A DNA stretch of 59,572 nt. It comes from Ruminiclostridium sufflavum DSM 19573. Its GTDB lineage: Bacteria > Bacillota > Clostridia > Acetivibrionales > DSM-1351. Positions 36,104-44,581 of this stretch are shown in pieces. A program made the translations under genes and the position numbers. Position 1 is the first letter of the stretch, and the number at the start of each line of letters is the position of its first letter. The notes beneath the pieces are model-generated. The model searched no databases, was not told where the DNA came from, and was given only the letters and a program-made list of their open reading frames with translations. The DNA lies in assembly GCF_003208175.1 (NCBI RefSeq), contig NZ_QKMR01000026.1, positions 5,467 through 65,038 of the forward strand, in the 5' to 3' direction.

Positions 36104-37255
36104 ATGAATGATACAAAAGTAAATAATTCACAATTTGATTTTAACTCTGAAAATGCGCCTGCTGCAGAAGCAACCTCATATAAATGTCCCTCCTGCGGCG
36201 GAGTATTGGTCTTTGAGCCTCAGAAGCAAAGCTTGCAGTGTGAATATTGTAAAAATGTAATCCATCTTGACGACAACAATCCGGATCCTACCGCATACGG
36301 CTTTGATAATGACAGTGAGCTTGAACCTCAGGTATGGGGAGAAGAAAGGCATAGCGTCAAATGCAAGAGTTGCGGTGCTTCCACAGTATTTGATGCTTAC
36401 ATTGTTGCTGATAAATGCCCATTCTGCGGTAACAGCAATATACAGGAAGAGGTTATCACTACCGGTATTATGCCTGAGAGCGTTATCCCCTTTAAAATAA
36501 CAGAAGAAACAGCCATAGCACGGTATAAAAAATGGCTGAAGGGTAAATGGCTTGCTCCCACAAAGCTGAAAAAAGGTGTGAACAGTCAATATATCCAGCT
36601 TACAGGCATGTACGTTCCCTGCTGGTCCTTTGATGCAGGCACAAGCTCTTTTTATACTGCAATGGCTGGAGAATATTATTATGTTACTGTTTACAGAACT
36701 GAAACCCGTAACGGTAAAACTGAGCAGGTACCTCACCAGGAAAGACGAACAAGATGGTATCCTGTATCAGGTCAGTATCTGGAAGATTTCAGAGACTACG
36801 TTGTAGACTCTTCCATTCACATAGATGATGATATGATGGCTAGTATACAGCCATATAATATGGAGGAATTAACGCCCTATAAATCAGAATATTTATCCGG
36901 CTTCAAGGCAGAACGATATTCCGTCGACTTGAAAACAGGCTGGGAAACTGCCAAAGAGAGGCTTTCGCACTTGATTGAAAATGGAATCAGAGCACAGATA
37001 TCTGCTGATGAGGTAAGAGATATAAGATTTAAAACATCCTACTACAGCAAAAGGTATAAACATATCCTTCTCCCGCTGTGGTTTTCTTCCTTCAAATACA
37101 AGGACAAAATATACGGCTACATGATAAACGGACAAACAGGCAAGGTTGACGGCAAGTCCCCCTTATCCCCGTGGAAGGTAACCGCACTTGTAATAGCAAT
37201 CCTTGCACTGGCAGGCTTAGGCTACTATTTAATTAATATGTACACGGGAAGATAG
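36104..37255 (+). CDS. Zinc-ribbon membrane protein (YdjG-like)
   Basis: The 383-residue protein has two N-terminal zinc ribbons (CPSCGGVLVFE...CEYCKN and CKSCGASTVFD...CPFCGN), a middle beta-rich region with YVPCWSFDAG and repeated Tyr/Thr, and one C-terminal membrane helix (VTALVIAILALAGLGYYLI). It resembles YdjG, which with YdjH and the SPFH protein YdjI forms a PspA-recruiting membrane complex in Bacillus. GGAGATAA precedes the ATG, and it follows the SPFH gene by 114 nt. Annotations as a helicase for this family come only from the zinc fingers; no helicase motif is seen. Confidence 0.8.
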   Translation: MNDTKVNNSQFDFNSENAPAAEATSYKCPSCGGVLVFEPQKQSLQCEYCKNVIHLDDNNPDPTAYGFDNDSELEPQVWGEERHSVKCKSCGASTVFDAYIVADKCPFCGNSNIQEEVITTGIMPESVIPFKITEETAIARYKKWLKGKWLAPTKLKKGVNSQYIQLTGMYVPCWSFDAGTSSFYTAMAGEYYYVTVYRTETRNGKTEQVPHQERRTRWYPVSGQYLEDFRDYVVDSSIHIDDDMMASIQPYNMEELTPYKSEYLSGFKAERYSVDLKTGWETAKERLSHLIENGIRAQISADEVRDIRFKTSYYSKRYKHILLPLWFSSFKYKDKIYGYMINGQTGKVDGKSPLSPWKVTALVIAILALAGLGYYLINMYTGR

Positions 37256-37397
37256 CCTTGATTTCTCATTTTCATCATTAAGCCTTTACAGCAGGTTAAA
37301 AAGTAATTTAAAACCTAAACTGCTTGAGGCTGAATGCTGTTTTTTGAAAATTTGTATTAATTATGACTGCAAAAAACTGTTTTATAAAGAAATATAC

Positions 37398-37426
37398 TTG
37401 AAAATATAAAAGATATTTAGTATACT
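37398..37426 (+). promoter_or_regulatory. tRNA-Arg promoter
   Basis: TTGAAA (37398-37403), exactly 17 nt, TATACT (37421-37426), 41 nt before the mature tRNA end. Confidence 0.75.
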
Positions 37427-37467
37427 ATGATAGTTGTTTAAAATCTTAATTCATTTATAATTAATTT

Positions 37468-37544
37468 GCGTTCGTAGCTCAGCAGGATAGAGCGTCGGTT
37501 TCCTAAACCGCAGGCCGGAGGTTCGAATCCTCTCGAGCGCACCA
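37468..37544 (+). tRNA. tRNA-Arg (anticodon CCT)
   Basis: The 77-nt tRNA includes an encoded CCA. Acceptor GCGTTCG pairs with CGAGCGC, the D arm has GCTC/GAGC, the T arm GGAGG-TTCGAAT-CCTCT. The anticodon loop TTCCTAA gives CCU, reading AGG. The outermost anticodon-stem pair (T27/C43) is a mismatch; the other four are canonical. Confidence 0.96.
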
Positions 37545-37551
37545 CAAGATT

Positions 37552-37600
37552 ATCAAACTGAAACAGATGCAAAAGTGTATCTGTTTCAGTTTGATTTTTT
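37552..37600 (+). terminator. tRNA-Arg terminator
   Basis: A perfect 17-bp stem (ATCAAACTGAAACAGAT and its complement at 37579-37595) is followed by TTTTTT, 7 nt after the tRNA. Confidence 0.92.
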
Positions 37601-37686
37601 ATGCTATACTTAAAGGGTATATTCCAACACCATATTATTTATATGGGATGCAATTATATAAGCAGAAAGTTGGAGGGAAAACTTAC

Positions 37687-37839
37687 ATGAAAAAAATTGG
37701 ACTGGGTATTGCAATAATATTATTTGGAATTTTATTGGAACTATCTATTGAAGGGTACTTACTTTATTTCGCATGGGTCATTGGCGCAGTTGGTTTAATT
37801 ATAGTTATTGCTGGTTGTGTAAGCAAGGAGAGCAATTGA
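37687..37839 (+). CDS. Small membrane protein, unknown
   Basis: The 50-residue protein starts at ATG 37687 behind TTGGAGGG; the longer open frame to 37567 starts inside the tRNA terminator. It is almost wholly two hydrophobic helices (IGLGIAIILFGILLEL and AWVIGAVGLIIVIAGC) with a short charged end. I do not recognise a family. Confidence 0.55.
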   Translation: MKKIGLGIAIILFGILLELSIEGYLLYFAWVIGAVGLIIVIAGCVSKESN

Positions 37840-37959
37840 AAAAATAAATTCTTATTTAATGGTCTGTTTGAATTTGTAAAACATACTTACTAAGCAAATT
37901 CAGATACATTGCCAGTACATCTGCTTTGCATTAAAGGATACAGAACCGGTGACTGACTT

Positions 37960-37996
37960 AAAAAAGCCTATAACCGCTGCGATTATAGGCTTTTCG
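37960..37996 (-). terminator. Terminator for the secreted Ig-like gene
   Basis: A 12-bp stem, AAAAGCCTATAA/TTATAGGCTTTT, has a strong T run on the minus strand. It is usable in both directions. Confidence 0.8.
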
Positions 37997-38028
37997 TTTT
38001 GATTTAAGGTTTTCAAGGGCTATGTATT

Positions 38029-38571
38029 TTAGTAGGGGTATCTATAGGTTTTAACCACAGTATTGAACGTTACAGGAGTCAAGCCCTGAACACTTGCTGT
38101 CACCTGTAATGTCTGCTTAATGGCCACATATTCCGAGTATATCTGGAAACCTTCTCCCAAAAATCCCGAATTTGTATTGGCACATGTTGCAATTCCGTTT
38201 GAATCTGTATATACTGTTATTTTTCTGGAATACGAGCCTCTCATAAGAGAGGTGATATATGGATGGGTGGATACTTCAAACGTAACCGGTGCATTAATAA
38301 CCGGTCCGCCGTCTGCATTCAATATGCATATCTGCTGCGGAGTCATAAATCCTCGCCCGCCCGGCACTGCTACCGATGGATTTGACAAGCTGACTACCTG
38401 TTCAACCGGAGTAAGCACATATATTCTCCAGCTGCTGTCAGCATTTGCTGTCCCCGGGTTTAAAGGTATTACAACCGAGAGAATGAATAGAAATGAAAGA
38501 CAGAATAGCATGATGGAATTTCTCTTTTTCTTATCATTTGAAACTTCTAACTGATGCACGATTTTTGTCAT
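38029..38571 (-). CDS. Secreted protein with bacterial Ig-like domain
   Basis: The 180-residue protein starts at ATG 38571, 9 nt after AGGAGG; a TTG at 38577 is too near the site. Residues ~18-45 are a signal peptide (hydrophobic LFCLSFLFILSVVIP, then a possible cleavage after ANA). The rest is one Ig-like/Big-type beta domain (PGGRGFMTPQQICILNADG, then VINAPVTFEVS and TDSNGIATCANT). It has no LPXTG or exosortase-type tail, so it should be released or loosely bound. Two cysteines lie in the domain. No function can be assigned. An AGGTAA/TTACCT inverted repeat (about 38597-38613) precedes the gene. Confidence 0.65.
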   Translation of the reverse strand: MTKIVHQLEVSNDKKKRNSIMLFCLSFLFILSVVIPLNPGTANADSSWRIYVLTPVEQVVSLSNPSVAVPGGRGFMTPQQICILNADGGPVINAPVTFEVSTHPYITSLMRGSYSRKITVYTDSNGIATCANTNSGFLGEGFQIYSEYVAIKQTLQVTASVQGLTPVTFNTVVKTYRYPY

Positions 38572-39076
38572 AAGCAATATCCTCCTGATGTAATTTTTAG
38601 GTAATTTTGTTACCTTTTATATATTTATTATACCTTACATCACCTTATCTGTAAAACGCCATATAAATGTAAACCCTCCTTAATTACCGTATTTGCAGGG
38701 TTTATAGGTATTCATAATGCAAGGAAAAGGGAGAAACGCAGAGCTATATTGAGTAATCCATCGGGATATTTTACCTTATAAAGGCTTGAACCTAAAATAC
38801 CGGCGATAATAATTGACTCTTAGCCAATTATAGACACATAATATTTGTACTTTTGATTGCAATATGTTAAAATCCAATAGATAGAAACAAAAAATTTTAA
38901 ACTATATAGATTGCACTAAGTACTATATACTTGCTGCCAGGAGACAGTTCCTTCGTTTTCTATAGTCCTTTCTTACTTCGGAAACGCTCAACCGCCCCTA
39001 TGACACAAAAAGCTGTTAGATTATTATAACTTAGCGTCATTTATATAAATTTTATTTAATTCAGAAGGTGAATAAT
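38572..39076. other. Divergent intergenic region
   Basis: 505 bases without a supported gene. Seen: AGGTAA-TTTTG-TTACCT inverted repeat just upstream of the minus-strand gene (operator-like), and a short GGAGACAGTTCC imperfect hairpin near 38939-38950. No ORF has a convincing ribosome binding site. Confidence 0.4.
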
Positions 39077-39871
39077 TTGAATGAACCTAAAATAATTGAT
39101 GCTCATGTTCATATATTTCCGGATAAGGTTGCTGTAAAAGCCACCGAAGCCACCAGCAATTATTACGGAGTACAGATGTGTGGCAATGGCACTGTTGAAG
39201 ACCTGCTTCAAAGAGGAAGAGCAATAAATGTTTATAAATATATTGTGCATTCTACCGCTACAAAGGTGGATCAGGTAGAATCAATAAATGACTTTATTGC
39301 AGCTGCGCAAGCAAAAAATACAAGCTTTATCGGTTTCGGCACCTTACATCCTGATCTTGAGGATATTGAAAGTGAAGTAGACAGAATTATTTCTCTGGGT
39401 CTGAAAGGTATAAAGCTGCACCCTGATTTTCAGAATTTCAACATTGATGATCCTGATGTAATGCCCATATATAAAGCAATTCAGTTCAAGCTTCCAGTTC
39501 TTATACATATGGGTGATGAAAACAGAACCTCTTCAAGCCCGGAAAGATTGTCTAACGTGCTGAAAAGGTTTCCTGATCTGACTGTCATAGCTGCTCATCT
39601 GGGAGGATATCAGATGTGGGACGACTCGATAAAATATCTTGTGGGCAAGAATTTATATCTTGACACATCAAGCTCTCTGGCCTTTTTAGATAAGGAAAAA
39701 GCCACATATATCATCAGAAAGCATGGCGTTGAAAAAATTCTTTTTGGCACCGATTACCCAATGTGGTCACACGAAGAAGAGCTTCAAAGACTGTACAATC
39801 TCGATTTTACAGCTGAAGAGCAAGAATTGATTCTATGGAAAAATGCTTCAAAGCTATTGGGCTTAAAGTAA
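39077..39871 (+). CDS. Amidohydrolase 2-family metal hydrolase
   Basis: The 264-residue TIM-barrel enzyme has the metal-binding H-x-H in IIDAHVHIFP, a His strand in PVLIHMGDEN, AHLGGYQMWDD and the catalytic Asp in FGTDYPMW. This is the ACMSD/amidohydrolase_2 set, which catalyses decarboxylation or hydrolysis of small carboxylates. The start is TTG 39077, 7 nt after AAGGTG; the GTG at 39068 overlaps that site. It is monocistronic and followed by a terminator. The substrate cannot be told. Confidence 0.85.
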   Translation: MNEPKIIDAHVHIFPDKVAVKATEATSNYYGVQMCGNGTVEDLLQRGRAINVYKYIVHSTATKVDQVESINDFIAAAQAKNTSFIGFGTLHPDLEDIESEVDRIISLGLKGIKLHPDFQNFNIDDPDVMPIYKAIQFKLPVLIHMGDENRTSSSPERLSNVLKRFPDLTVIAAHLGGYQMWDDSIKYLVGKNLYLDTSSSLAFLDKEKATYIIRKHGVEKILFGTDYPMWSHEEELQRLYNLDFTAEEQELILWKNASKLLGLK

Positions 39872-39901
39872 CCGAACATAAAGAGGCAGTCTAAATACTC
39901 C

Positions 39902-39948
39902 GGCTATGTACAAGCTAAAAATGCAGTTGTACATATAGCCAAGTTTTT
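39902..39948 (+). terminator. Amidohydrolase terminator
   Basis: GGCTATGTACAA pairs with TTGTACATATAGCC (2-nt bulge) and is followed by AAGTTTTT, 31 nt after the stop. Confidence 0.75.
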
Positions 39949-40049
39949 AGAAGGCCTCCTTATGTTAATTGATTAAATTCATAAATAACAGCTTCTAAGA
40001 ATAATAACCATTAGTAAAATGCCCCCTAGTCTGCTGTGTTAAACAAAAT

Positions 40050-40244
40050 TTAATATTGTTTATTAACAGGGAACATTGCAATAATAAGCAGCGGAACAAA
40101 TGAACCAAAAAAGCCTGCAAAGAAAGCAGGTACTGTATTTAAACCTCTTCTTTTAGCCATACTTACAGCAATTATCCCAAAAACAACATTAATTACAAGC
40201 ATAAACAATATAGGAGTAAAAAAATTTGCAAGATTTATAGCCAT
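40050..40244 (-). CDS. Small membrane protein, unknown
   Basis: The 64-residue protein has two hydrophobic helices (FFTPILFMLVINVVFGIIAV and FAGFFGSFVPLLIIAMF) joined by AKRRGLN. GGGGGAGG precedes the ATG, a strong site that makes expression likely. No family recognised. Confidence 0.65.
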   Translation of the reverse strand: MAINLANFFTPILFMLVINVVFGIIAVSMAKRRGLNTVPAFFAGFFGSFVPLLIIAMFPVNKQY

Positions 40245-40547
40245 AACTCCTCCCCCTGAAATTTATTTTCCTGCTGAAGCTTATAATTCCACATGAAGCT
40301 GTATTTTTCCTTTATTACTTATTATTAGCCTTTTACTATTCATTTTATGATATTTTTTTATCAAATTCTATTTTATATGCATTATTTATGTGCATTTTCT
40401 CATTTTTTCGACTATATTCATTGAATTTTTTTGTGAAAACTGTATAATTAAATTAAGAGCTTCAGCCTTAAACCACAAGTAATAAACATGGAAAAATACC
40501 GGCATACTTTTTAGAAGAAGAGGTTCTCCGCACAAAAGTTCACCAAA
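40245..40547. other. Divergent intergenic region before the exosortase locus
   Basis: No gene seen. It carries the exosortase-locus promoter (40421-40448) and an anti-ribosome-site run, UCUCCGC at 40525-40531, that belongs to the leader element. Confidence 0.5.
40421..40448 (+). promoter_or_regulatory. Promoter of the XrtG locus
   Basis: TTGAAT (40421-40426), 16 nt, TATAAT (40443-40448). It lies 131 nt before the first start codon, leaving a leader of about 125 nt. Confidence 0.65.
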
Positions 40548-40579
40548 TTTTTGTGCCGGCTCTTGGCGTGGGGATAATT
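40525..40579 (+). promoter_or_regulatory. Leader element before PTPS-like gene 1
   Basis: The RNA has UCUCCGC (40525-40531), AAAAGUUCACC, AAAUUUUUGUGCC, a 7-nt loop, and GGCGUGGGGA (40565-40574) directly before the start. UCUCCGC can pair with GUGGGGA to mask the ribosome site. The arrangement and the A/U-rich connector match the E1 beta leader although the genes are unrelated. Confidence 0.5.
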
Positions 40580-40978
40580 ATGTTTGAAGGGTATAAATTA
40601 AAATATCGTTTAAATGCTAAACATAGCCTTCTCAGTGATACTGAAAATATTCATCCTCATACTTTTGAGATATCTCTGTTCATTGAGCAAGGCAGTAAAT
40701 ATAAGCAGGTATCCTTTAATGCTTTAGACAAGATTGTTAAACCCTTCTTGTTTAGATACCAGAATAGTTATTTAAATAATATTCCGCCGTTTAATATGCT
40801 GGAACCTACGATTGAAAATATGGGTGAAACCTTTTATGAAGAGTTGAAAACTATTTTAAATAGCAAGAAATTCAATCTGATTCAATTAGAAATAAGTGAA
40901 ACACCCTTACGAGTTTATTTAATTTCAGACCGCCTGATGTTTAGCTCTATAACTCGTGCAATAAATTCCGCAATTTAA
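40580..40978 (+). CDS. 6-pyruvoyl-tetrahydropterin synthase-like protein 1
   Basis: The 132-residue protein starts at ATG 40580; the GTG at 40553 lies in the leader hairpin. It keeps the three PTPS zinc histidines, H15 and H25-x-H27 (AKHSL and HPHTFE), plus the late EISETP with a Glu. The catalytic Cys of QueD/PTPS, four residues before the HxH, is Thr. So a metal site without normal synthase chemistry is predicted. It belongs to the PTPS-related family known to sit beside XrtG-type exosortases. It is the first gene of the locus; a second, 167-residue relative lies 5.2 kb downstream. Confidence 0.82.
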   Translation: MFEGYKLKYRLNAKHSLLSDTENIHPHTFEISLFIEQGSKYKQVSFNALDKIVKPFLFRYQNSYLNNIPPFNMLEPTIENMGETFYEELKTILNSKKFNLIQLEISETPLRVYLISDRLMFSSITRAINSAI

Positions 40979-41065
40979 GCTTTCTCTTCTTGTTCTTGGC
41001 TATACCTAAAGTCTGTCATAACCAATGCTTCTTAAAAGCAGTACCGATTATTGAGGGGTGGTTAC

Positions 41066-41758
41066 TTGTTAAGTAATAGGATTAAACATACATGCACTAT
41101 TATAGCTGCAATATTTTTAGTGCTTTTACCGTCAGTCGTTGTCGCAGAAACACAGATAAATATTGACGGTTATTTTGATGATTGGACAGATAAGCCTCAT
41201 ACTGAATTTTACTATGGTACATATGATAACTCTGATTATGAAAAGGTAGCGATATTTTCAGACAACACCTCCCTATACGGTCATATAAAAATGAGCGATT
41301 TGGATGGAAGATATGATTCCTTTATTATGAATTTGTATATCAATAACTTATACAACGTTCAATTTGTAATAATGTGTACTGATAATAATAAGGAAATAAC
41401 ATGGGACAAAACAATAAAAGACCTGTCTCCGGGAACTCATTTTGATTTGGCTGTATTCTACAATCAAGATTACACAGCTCTTCTCGGCGATGCTGCCTTG
41501 GTTATAAATAACAGTAATCATAATCCCGGTGATAATGTTGAGTTTAGTATTGATTATAACAAGATTAGAAAATACTGTGACAATATACCTGTAAGTGAGA
41601 TAAAAACCATAACTCTGACCTGCGCAAGCTTGGGAAGCCAGTCAGTATCCCTTGCAGGGACATCTACAGCTCCCTTTACAGGAATCCTTGTTACGCTTTT
41701 TGCGACAGGTCTTGTTTTGATTTGTCACAAGTACAGGAAGATAAGAAAGATAGCCTGA
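41066..41758 (+). CDS. Secreted protein with exosortase-type C-terminal sorting tail
   Basis: The 230-residue protein starts at TTG 41066 behind GAGGGGTGG. An N-terminal signal peptide (hydrophobic IIAAIFLVLLPSVVV, cleavage near VAE) is followed by INIDGYFDDWTDKP, an opening seen in CBM9-like beta-sandwich domains. The C-terminus is the diagnostic part: GTSTAPFTG, a hydrophobic helix (ILVTLFATGLVLIC) and a basic end HKYRKIRKIA. This tripartite tail fits the Firmicu-CTERM type of signal linked to XrtG. It lies 96 nt before the exosortase and is the only such tail I found in the window, so it is the likely local substrate. Confidence 0.8.
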   Translation: MLSNRIKHTCTIIAAIFLVLLPSVVVAETQINIDGYFDDWTDKPHTEFYYGTYDNSDYEKVAIFSDNTSLYGHIKMSDLDGRYDSFIMNLYINNLYNVQFVIMCTDNNKEITWDKTIKDLSPGTHFDLAVFYNQDYTALLGDAALVINNSNHNPGDNVEFSIDYNKIRKYCDNIPVSEIKTITLTCASLGSQSVSLAGTSTAPFTGILVTLFATGLVLICHKYRKIRKIA

Positions 41759-41822
41759 AAGGTATAAGTGAAAAGCTTGCATCCCGCTGTGAAACAGAGG
41801 TTTGCCACAATCGCTTTCATAA

Positions 41823-41854
41823 TTTTTTGTGTCAATCTCGGGGTGGAGGTTAAT
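41823..41854 (+). promoter_or_regulatory. Leader element before xrtG
   Basis: TTTTTTGTGTCAATCTCGG then GGTGGAGGTTAAT lead into the ATG. The hairpin half is degenerate (GUGUC for GUGCC), but the ribosome-site half is intact. CCAC about 27 nt upstream of GTGTC could pair with GTGG. Confidence 0.4.
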
Positions 41855-42445
41855 ATGACTATATTGGAAATATTATTTGCGATAATGTGGATTTACATAT
41901 TAACAGTCTTAACCCGAAGCAAGCTGGATTTCTGGAAATTTTGCTGGGGCAGCGTAGGCTTTTTTATATTGATGATGCTGTGGCTTCAGCCGATTGCTGT
42001 AAATCCCCTGACTAAAGCAGTAGCATCAATATCAGGTATAATAGGCAGCTTAACCGATATGTACAGCTCTTATTTCCAATATGGAATGCTCTTTATAACG
42101 AATCATGGTTCCTCAATCTCCTTGTATATAGATTATGAGTGTTCAGGAATAATTGAAATTATGGCATTTACATCCTTACTCTGGTTTTTTAATGTATATA
42201 ATTTCTTTGAAAAGCTTGTTATTAATATATTTGGATTTATATGGATTTTTATTGCAAATGTATTACGTATTTTTGTGATATGTGCATTGATTTATTTTTT
42301 TGGAAACAGTATTTTTTATTTTGCTCATACAATATTCGGCAGATTAATATTTTATACATTTTCCATTATACTTTACTTTTTTGTTTTTACAAAATCACAC
42401 ATCATACGTCAGAAAGTTGGTAATTTTAATTATGGTCATAATTAA
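41855..42445 (+). CDS. xrtG: Exosortase, XrtG type
   Basis: The 196-residue multi-pass membrane protein starts at ATG 41855 behind GTGGAGGTTAAT; the longer frame from 41768 starts before that site. The exosortase triad is present: C96 in DYECSGI, R138 in ANVLRIF and H158 in FAHTIFG. The family is a membrane transpeptidase that cleaves a C-terminal sorting tail and attaches the protein to another molecule. Small size and the glycosyltransferase directly downstream match the firmicute XrtG subfamily. The substrate candidate is the gene just upstream. The anchor molecule is unknown. Confidence 0.9.
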   Translation: MTILEILFAIMWIYILTVLTRSKLDFWKFCWGSVGFFILMMLWLQPIAVNPLTKAVASISGIIGSLTDMYSSYFQYGMLFITNHGSSISLYIDYECSGIIEIMAFTSLLWFFNVYNFFEKLVINIFGFIWIFIANVLRIFVICALIYFFGNSIFYFAHTIFGRLIFYTFSIILYFFVFTKSHIIRQKVGNFNYGHN

Positions 42446-43796
42446 TTACTTTTCAAGCTCAATTGTTTTTTGGATGGCATGGGTTATTATTCCTGTTATT
42501 ATGGAAATTATTCCGGCCATAGGAGAGGCTTTGGTTTTATTAAGGAAAGCTTTTGCCGGAAATGCTGCACCTGTTAATTCATATCCTGAAATAACGGTAA
42601 TTATTCCTGTGTACAATTCTGCAAGCACTTTATATGCATGTCTGGAATCAGTTTATTTATCCACCTATCCAAATGATAAAATTAAGATTATGCTTGTAAA
42701 TAATCAAGGAGAGGATAACAGCTTTGATATATACCAGCAATGTCAGAATGATTTTAAGGAATTATCGGTTCAATGGCTAAATGCAAAGCAAGGCAAGTCA
42801 AAGGCTCTAAATATGGCATTATTTAACAGTGAAGGAAAATACATCATACATATTGACAGTGATGGAAAGCTGCATCCCGATGCCTTGAAAAATGTAATTA
42901 ACCGTTTTGAGCAAAACTCGGACATTCACTGCCTTACCGGTTCGGTTTTAACAAATCCCGAGCTTATTGAAAACACTAAAGGTTTTTTTATGCGTATGCT
43001 GCGCCGGATTGAGTTCTGCGAATACTGTCAGGCCTTCTTTGCCGGCAGGAATTTTCAATCGGAAGTAGACAGCATCTACACGCTATCAGGTGCATTTTCA
43101 GCTTTTAGAAAATCAACTATCATGAAAACTCAGCTATATAATACAGACACTATTTGTGAGGATACCCATGTAACCTTTCAAATAAAAATGATTTTAAAAA
43201 AGAAGGTATATTTATGTGAAAATGCTCTGTTTTATGTTGATCCTATAGAAAGTATAAATAAGTTATATACTCAGAGACAGCGCTGGCAGCGCGGAGAAAT
43301 TGAAGTTGCCCATATGTTTATAAGAAAAAATTTATTTAACGATAAAGGCTTTTTTCTTAACCACGAATTACGGCTTTTTATATATGATCACACTTTTGCA
43401 TTTCCACGAATGATATGGTATTTTGCATTAATTTGCTTAGTGTTTATGAATTATTCTCTGGAGCTGGTCGTCGGTTCTCTTGTATTAATCTTTGCTCTGT
43501 ACACATTTTCTGCATTTTTATTTTACTTTGATGTGGTGCTTTTATTAAAACAATTTAGGGAATTAAGGCGGTATTACATAAAGAAATGCTATTCTGTCGC
43601 CCTGCTGCCAATATTCAGCTTCTTTGTGTTCTGGATACGCTTTGCAGGAATTATCAACAGCATTAAAGGCGAAAGCAGCTGGAAGACAAAAACCCTTTCA
43701 GATGAATGGAAAAATTTTAAGGCAGTAATAGCTTCTGATTTTTCTTATTTATCAAAGCAAATGACAAAAATAAAAAGTAGGTATAACAATGAGTGA
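42432..43796 (+). CDS. XrtG-associated membrane glycosyltransferase (GT2)
   Basis: The 454-residue protein starts at ATG 42432, overlapping the xrtG stop by 14 nt. An N-terminal hydrophobic helix is followed by a GT2 catalytic domain: VIIPVYNSASTL, IDSDG as the DxD site, CEDTHV, and QRQRWQRGE, the Q-x-x-R-W signature of processive synthases. Three or so C-terminal helices anchor it (IWYFALICLVFM, FALYTFSAFLFYF and another). It may build a polymer or lipid-linked glycan to which the exosortase attaches its cargo. This genomic pairing is characteristic of XrtG loci. Confidence 0.88.
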   Translation: MVIINYFSSSIVFWMAWVIIPVIMEIIPAIGEALVLLRKAFAGNAAPVNSYPEITVIIPVYNSASTLYACLESVYLSTYPNDKIKIMLVNNQGEDNSFDIYQQCQNDFKELSVQWLNAKQGKSKALNMALFNSEGKYIIHIDSDGKLHPDALKNVINRFEQNSDIHCLTGSVLTNPELIENTKGFFMRMLRRIEFCEYCQAFFAGRNFQSEVDSIYTLSGAFSAFRKSTIMKTQLYNTDTICEDTHVTFQIKMILKKKVYLCENALFYVDPIESINKLYTQRQRWQRGEIEVAHMFIRKNLFNDKGFFLNHELRLFIYDHTFAFPRMIWYFALICLVFMNYSLELVVGSLVLIFALYTFSAFLFYFDVVLLLKQFRELRRYYIKKCYSVALLPIFSFFVFWIRFAGIINSIKGESSWKTKTLSDEWKNFKAVIASDFSYLSKQMTKIKSRYNNE

Positions 43797-44568
43797 ACTA
43801 ACCGTATTATTACCGGCATATAACGAGGAAGGAAACCTCGAAGCTTTAGTAGAAAGATGGCAGGAGTTTGTCCTGCCTTTAAGAGAGAAATATTCCTTAT
43901 CTCTGCATATTGCCTCCATAAATGACGGCAGTATTGATAATACAAGGTCTATAGGTGAAATGCTGGAAAGGAAATACAATAATTTTACGCTTGTAAACCA
44001 TAATAAAAATTTCGGGTTGGGAGAGGCGGTAAAAACTGCTGTTACATATGCGCTAAAAAGCCGTCCCCACAGCAAATATGTATGTCTGATGGATTGTGAC
44101 AATACCCATGACCCGAAATATATTATTGATATGCTGGATGAAATATGCATAGAAAGTGAAACCGGACATGCAGATGTTATAATAGCCTCCAGATATCAAA
44201 AGGGTGCATGTGTGCAAGGGCTTTCAAAATATCGATTATTTATGAGTAAATGTGCAAAACTTGTATACCGTTTTTTATTTAATATAAATGGTGTAACGGA
44301 CTATACCTGCGGCTACCGTTTATACAGCCGCGAAGTGCTGACCCGGGCTTATAAGCATTTCGGAGAAAAAATGGTAGAGGAACAAGGCTTTTCCTGCATG
44401 GCTGAGCTTCTATACAAGCTTAATATAATAAATGCAAGCTTTAAGGAAATCCCTTTTGAATTGAGATATGATTACAAACAGGGGAAAAGCAAGATGAATG
44501 TAGTAAAAACAGCTGTCAGCAGCATTAAGCTTGCATTTAGATTATGCAAGTTAAAAAATAATATATAA
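43789..44568 (+). CDS. DPM1-like GT2 glycosyltransferase
   Basis: The 259-residue soluble GT-A enzyme overlaps the previous gene by 8 nt. It has LLPAYNEEGNL, NDGSIDNT, the metal motif DCD in LMDCDNTHDP, and CGYRLYSRE. Such enzymes move a sugar from a nucleotide to polyprenyl phosphate. Together with the GtrA-type flippase and the two large GT-C-like proteins downstream this gives the classic route: lipid-linked sugar made inside, flipped, and used outside. Confidence 0.9.
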   Translation: MSELTVLLPAYNEEGNLEALVERWQEFVLPLREKYSLSLHIASINDGSIDNTRSIGEMLERKYNNFTLVNHNKNFGLGEAVKTAVTYALKSRPHSKYVCLMDCDNTHDPKYIIDMLDEICIESETGHADVIIASRYQKGACVQGLSKYRLFMSKCAKLVYRFLFNINGVTDYTCGYRLYSREVLTRAYKHFGEKMVEEQGFSCMAELLYKLNIINASFKEIPFELRYDYKQGKSKMNVVKTAVSSIKLAFRLCKLKNNI

Positions 44569-44581
44569 GGATGTCTAATAT

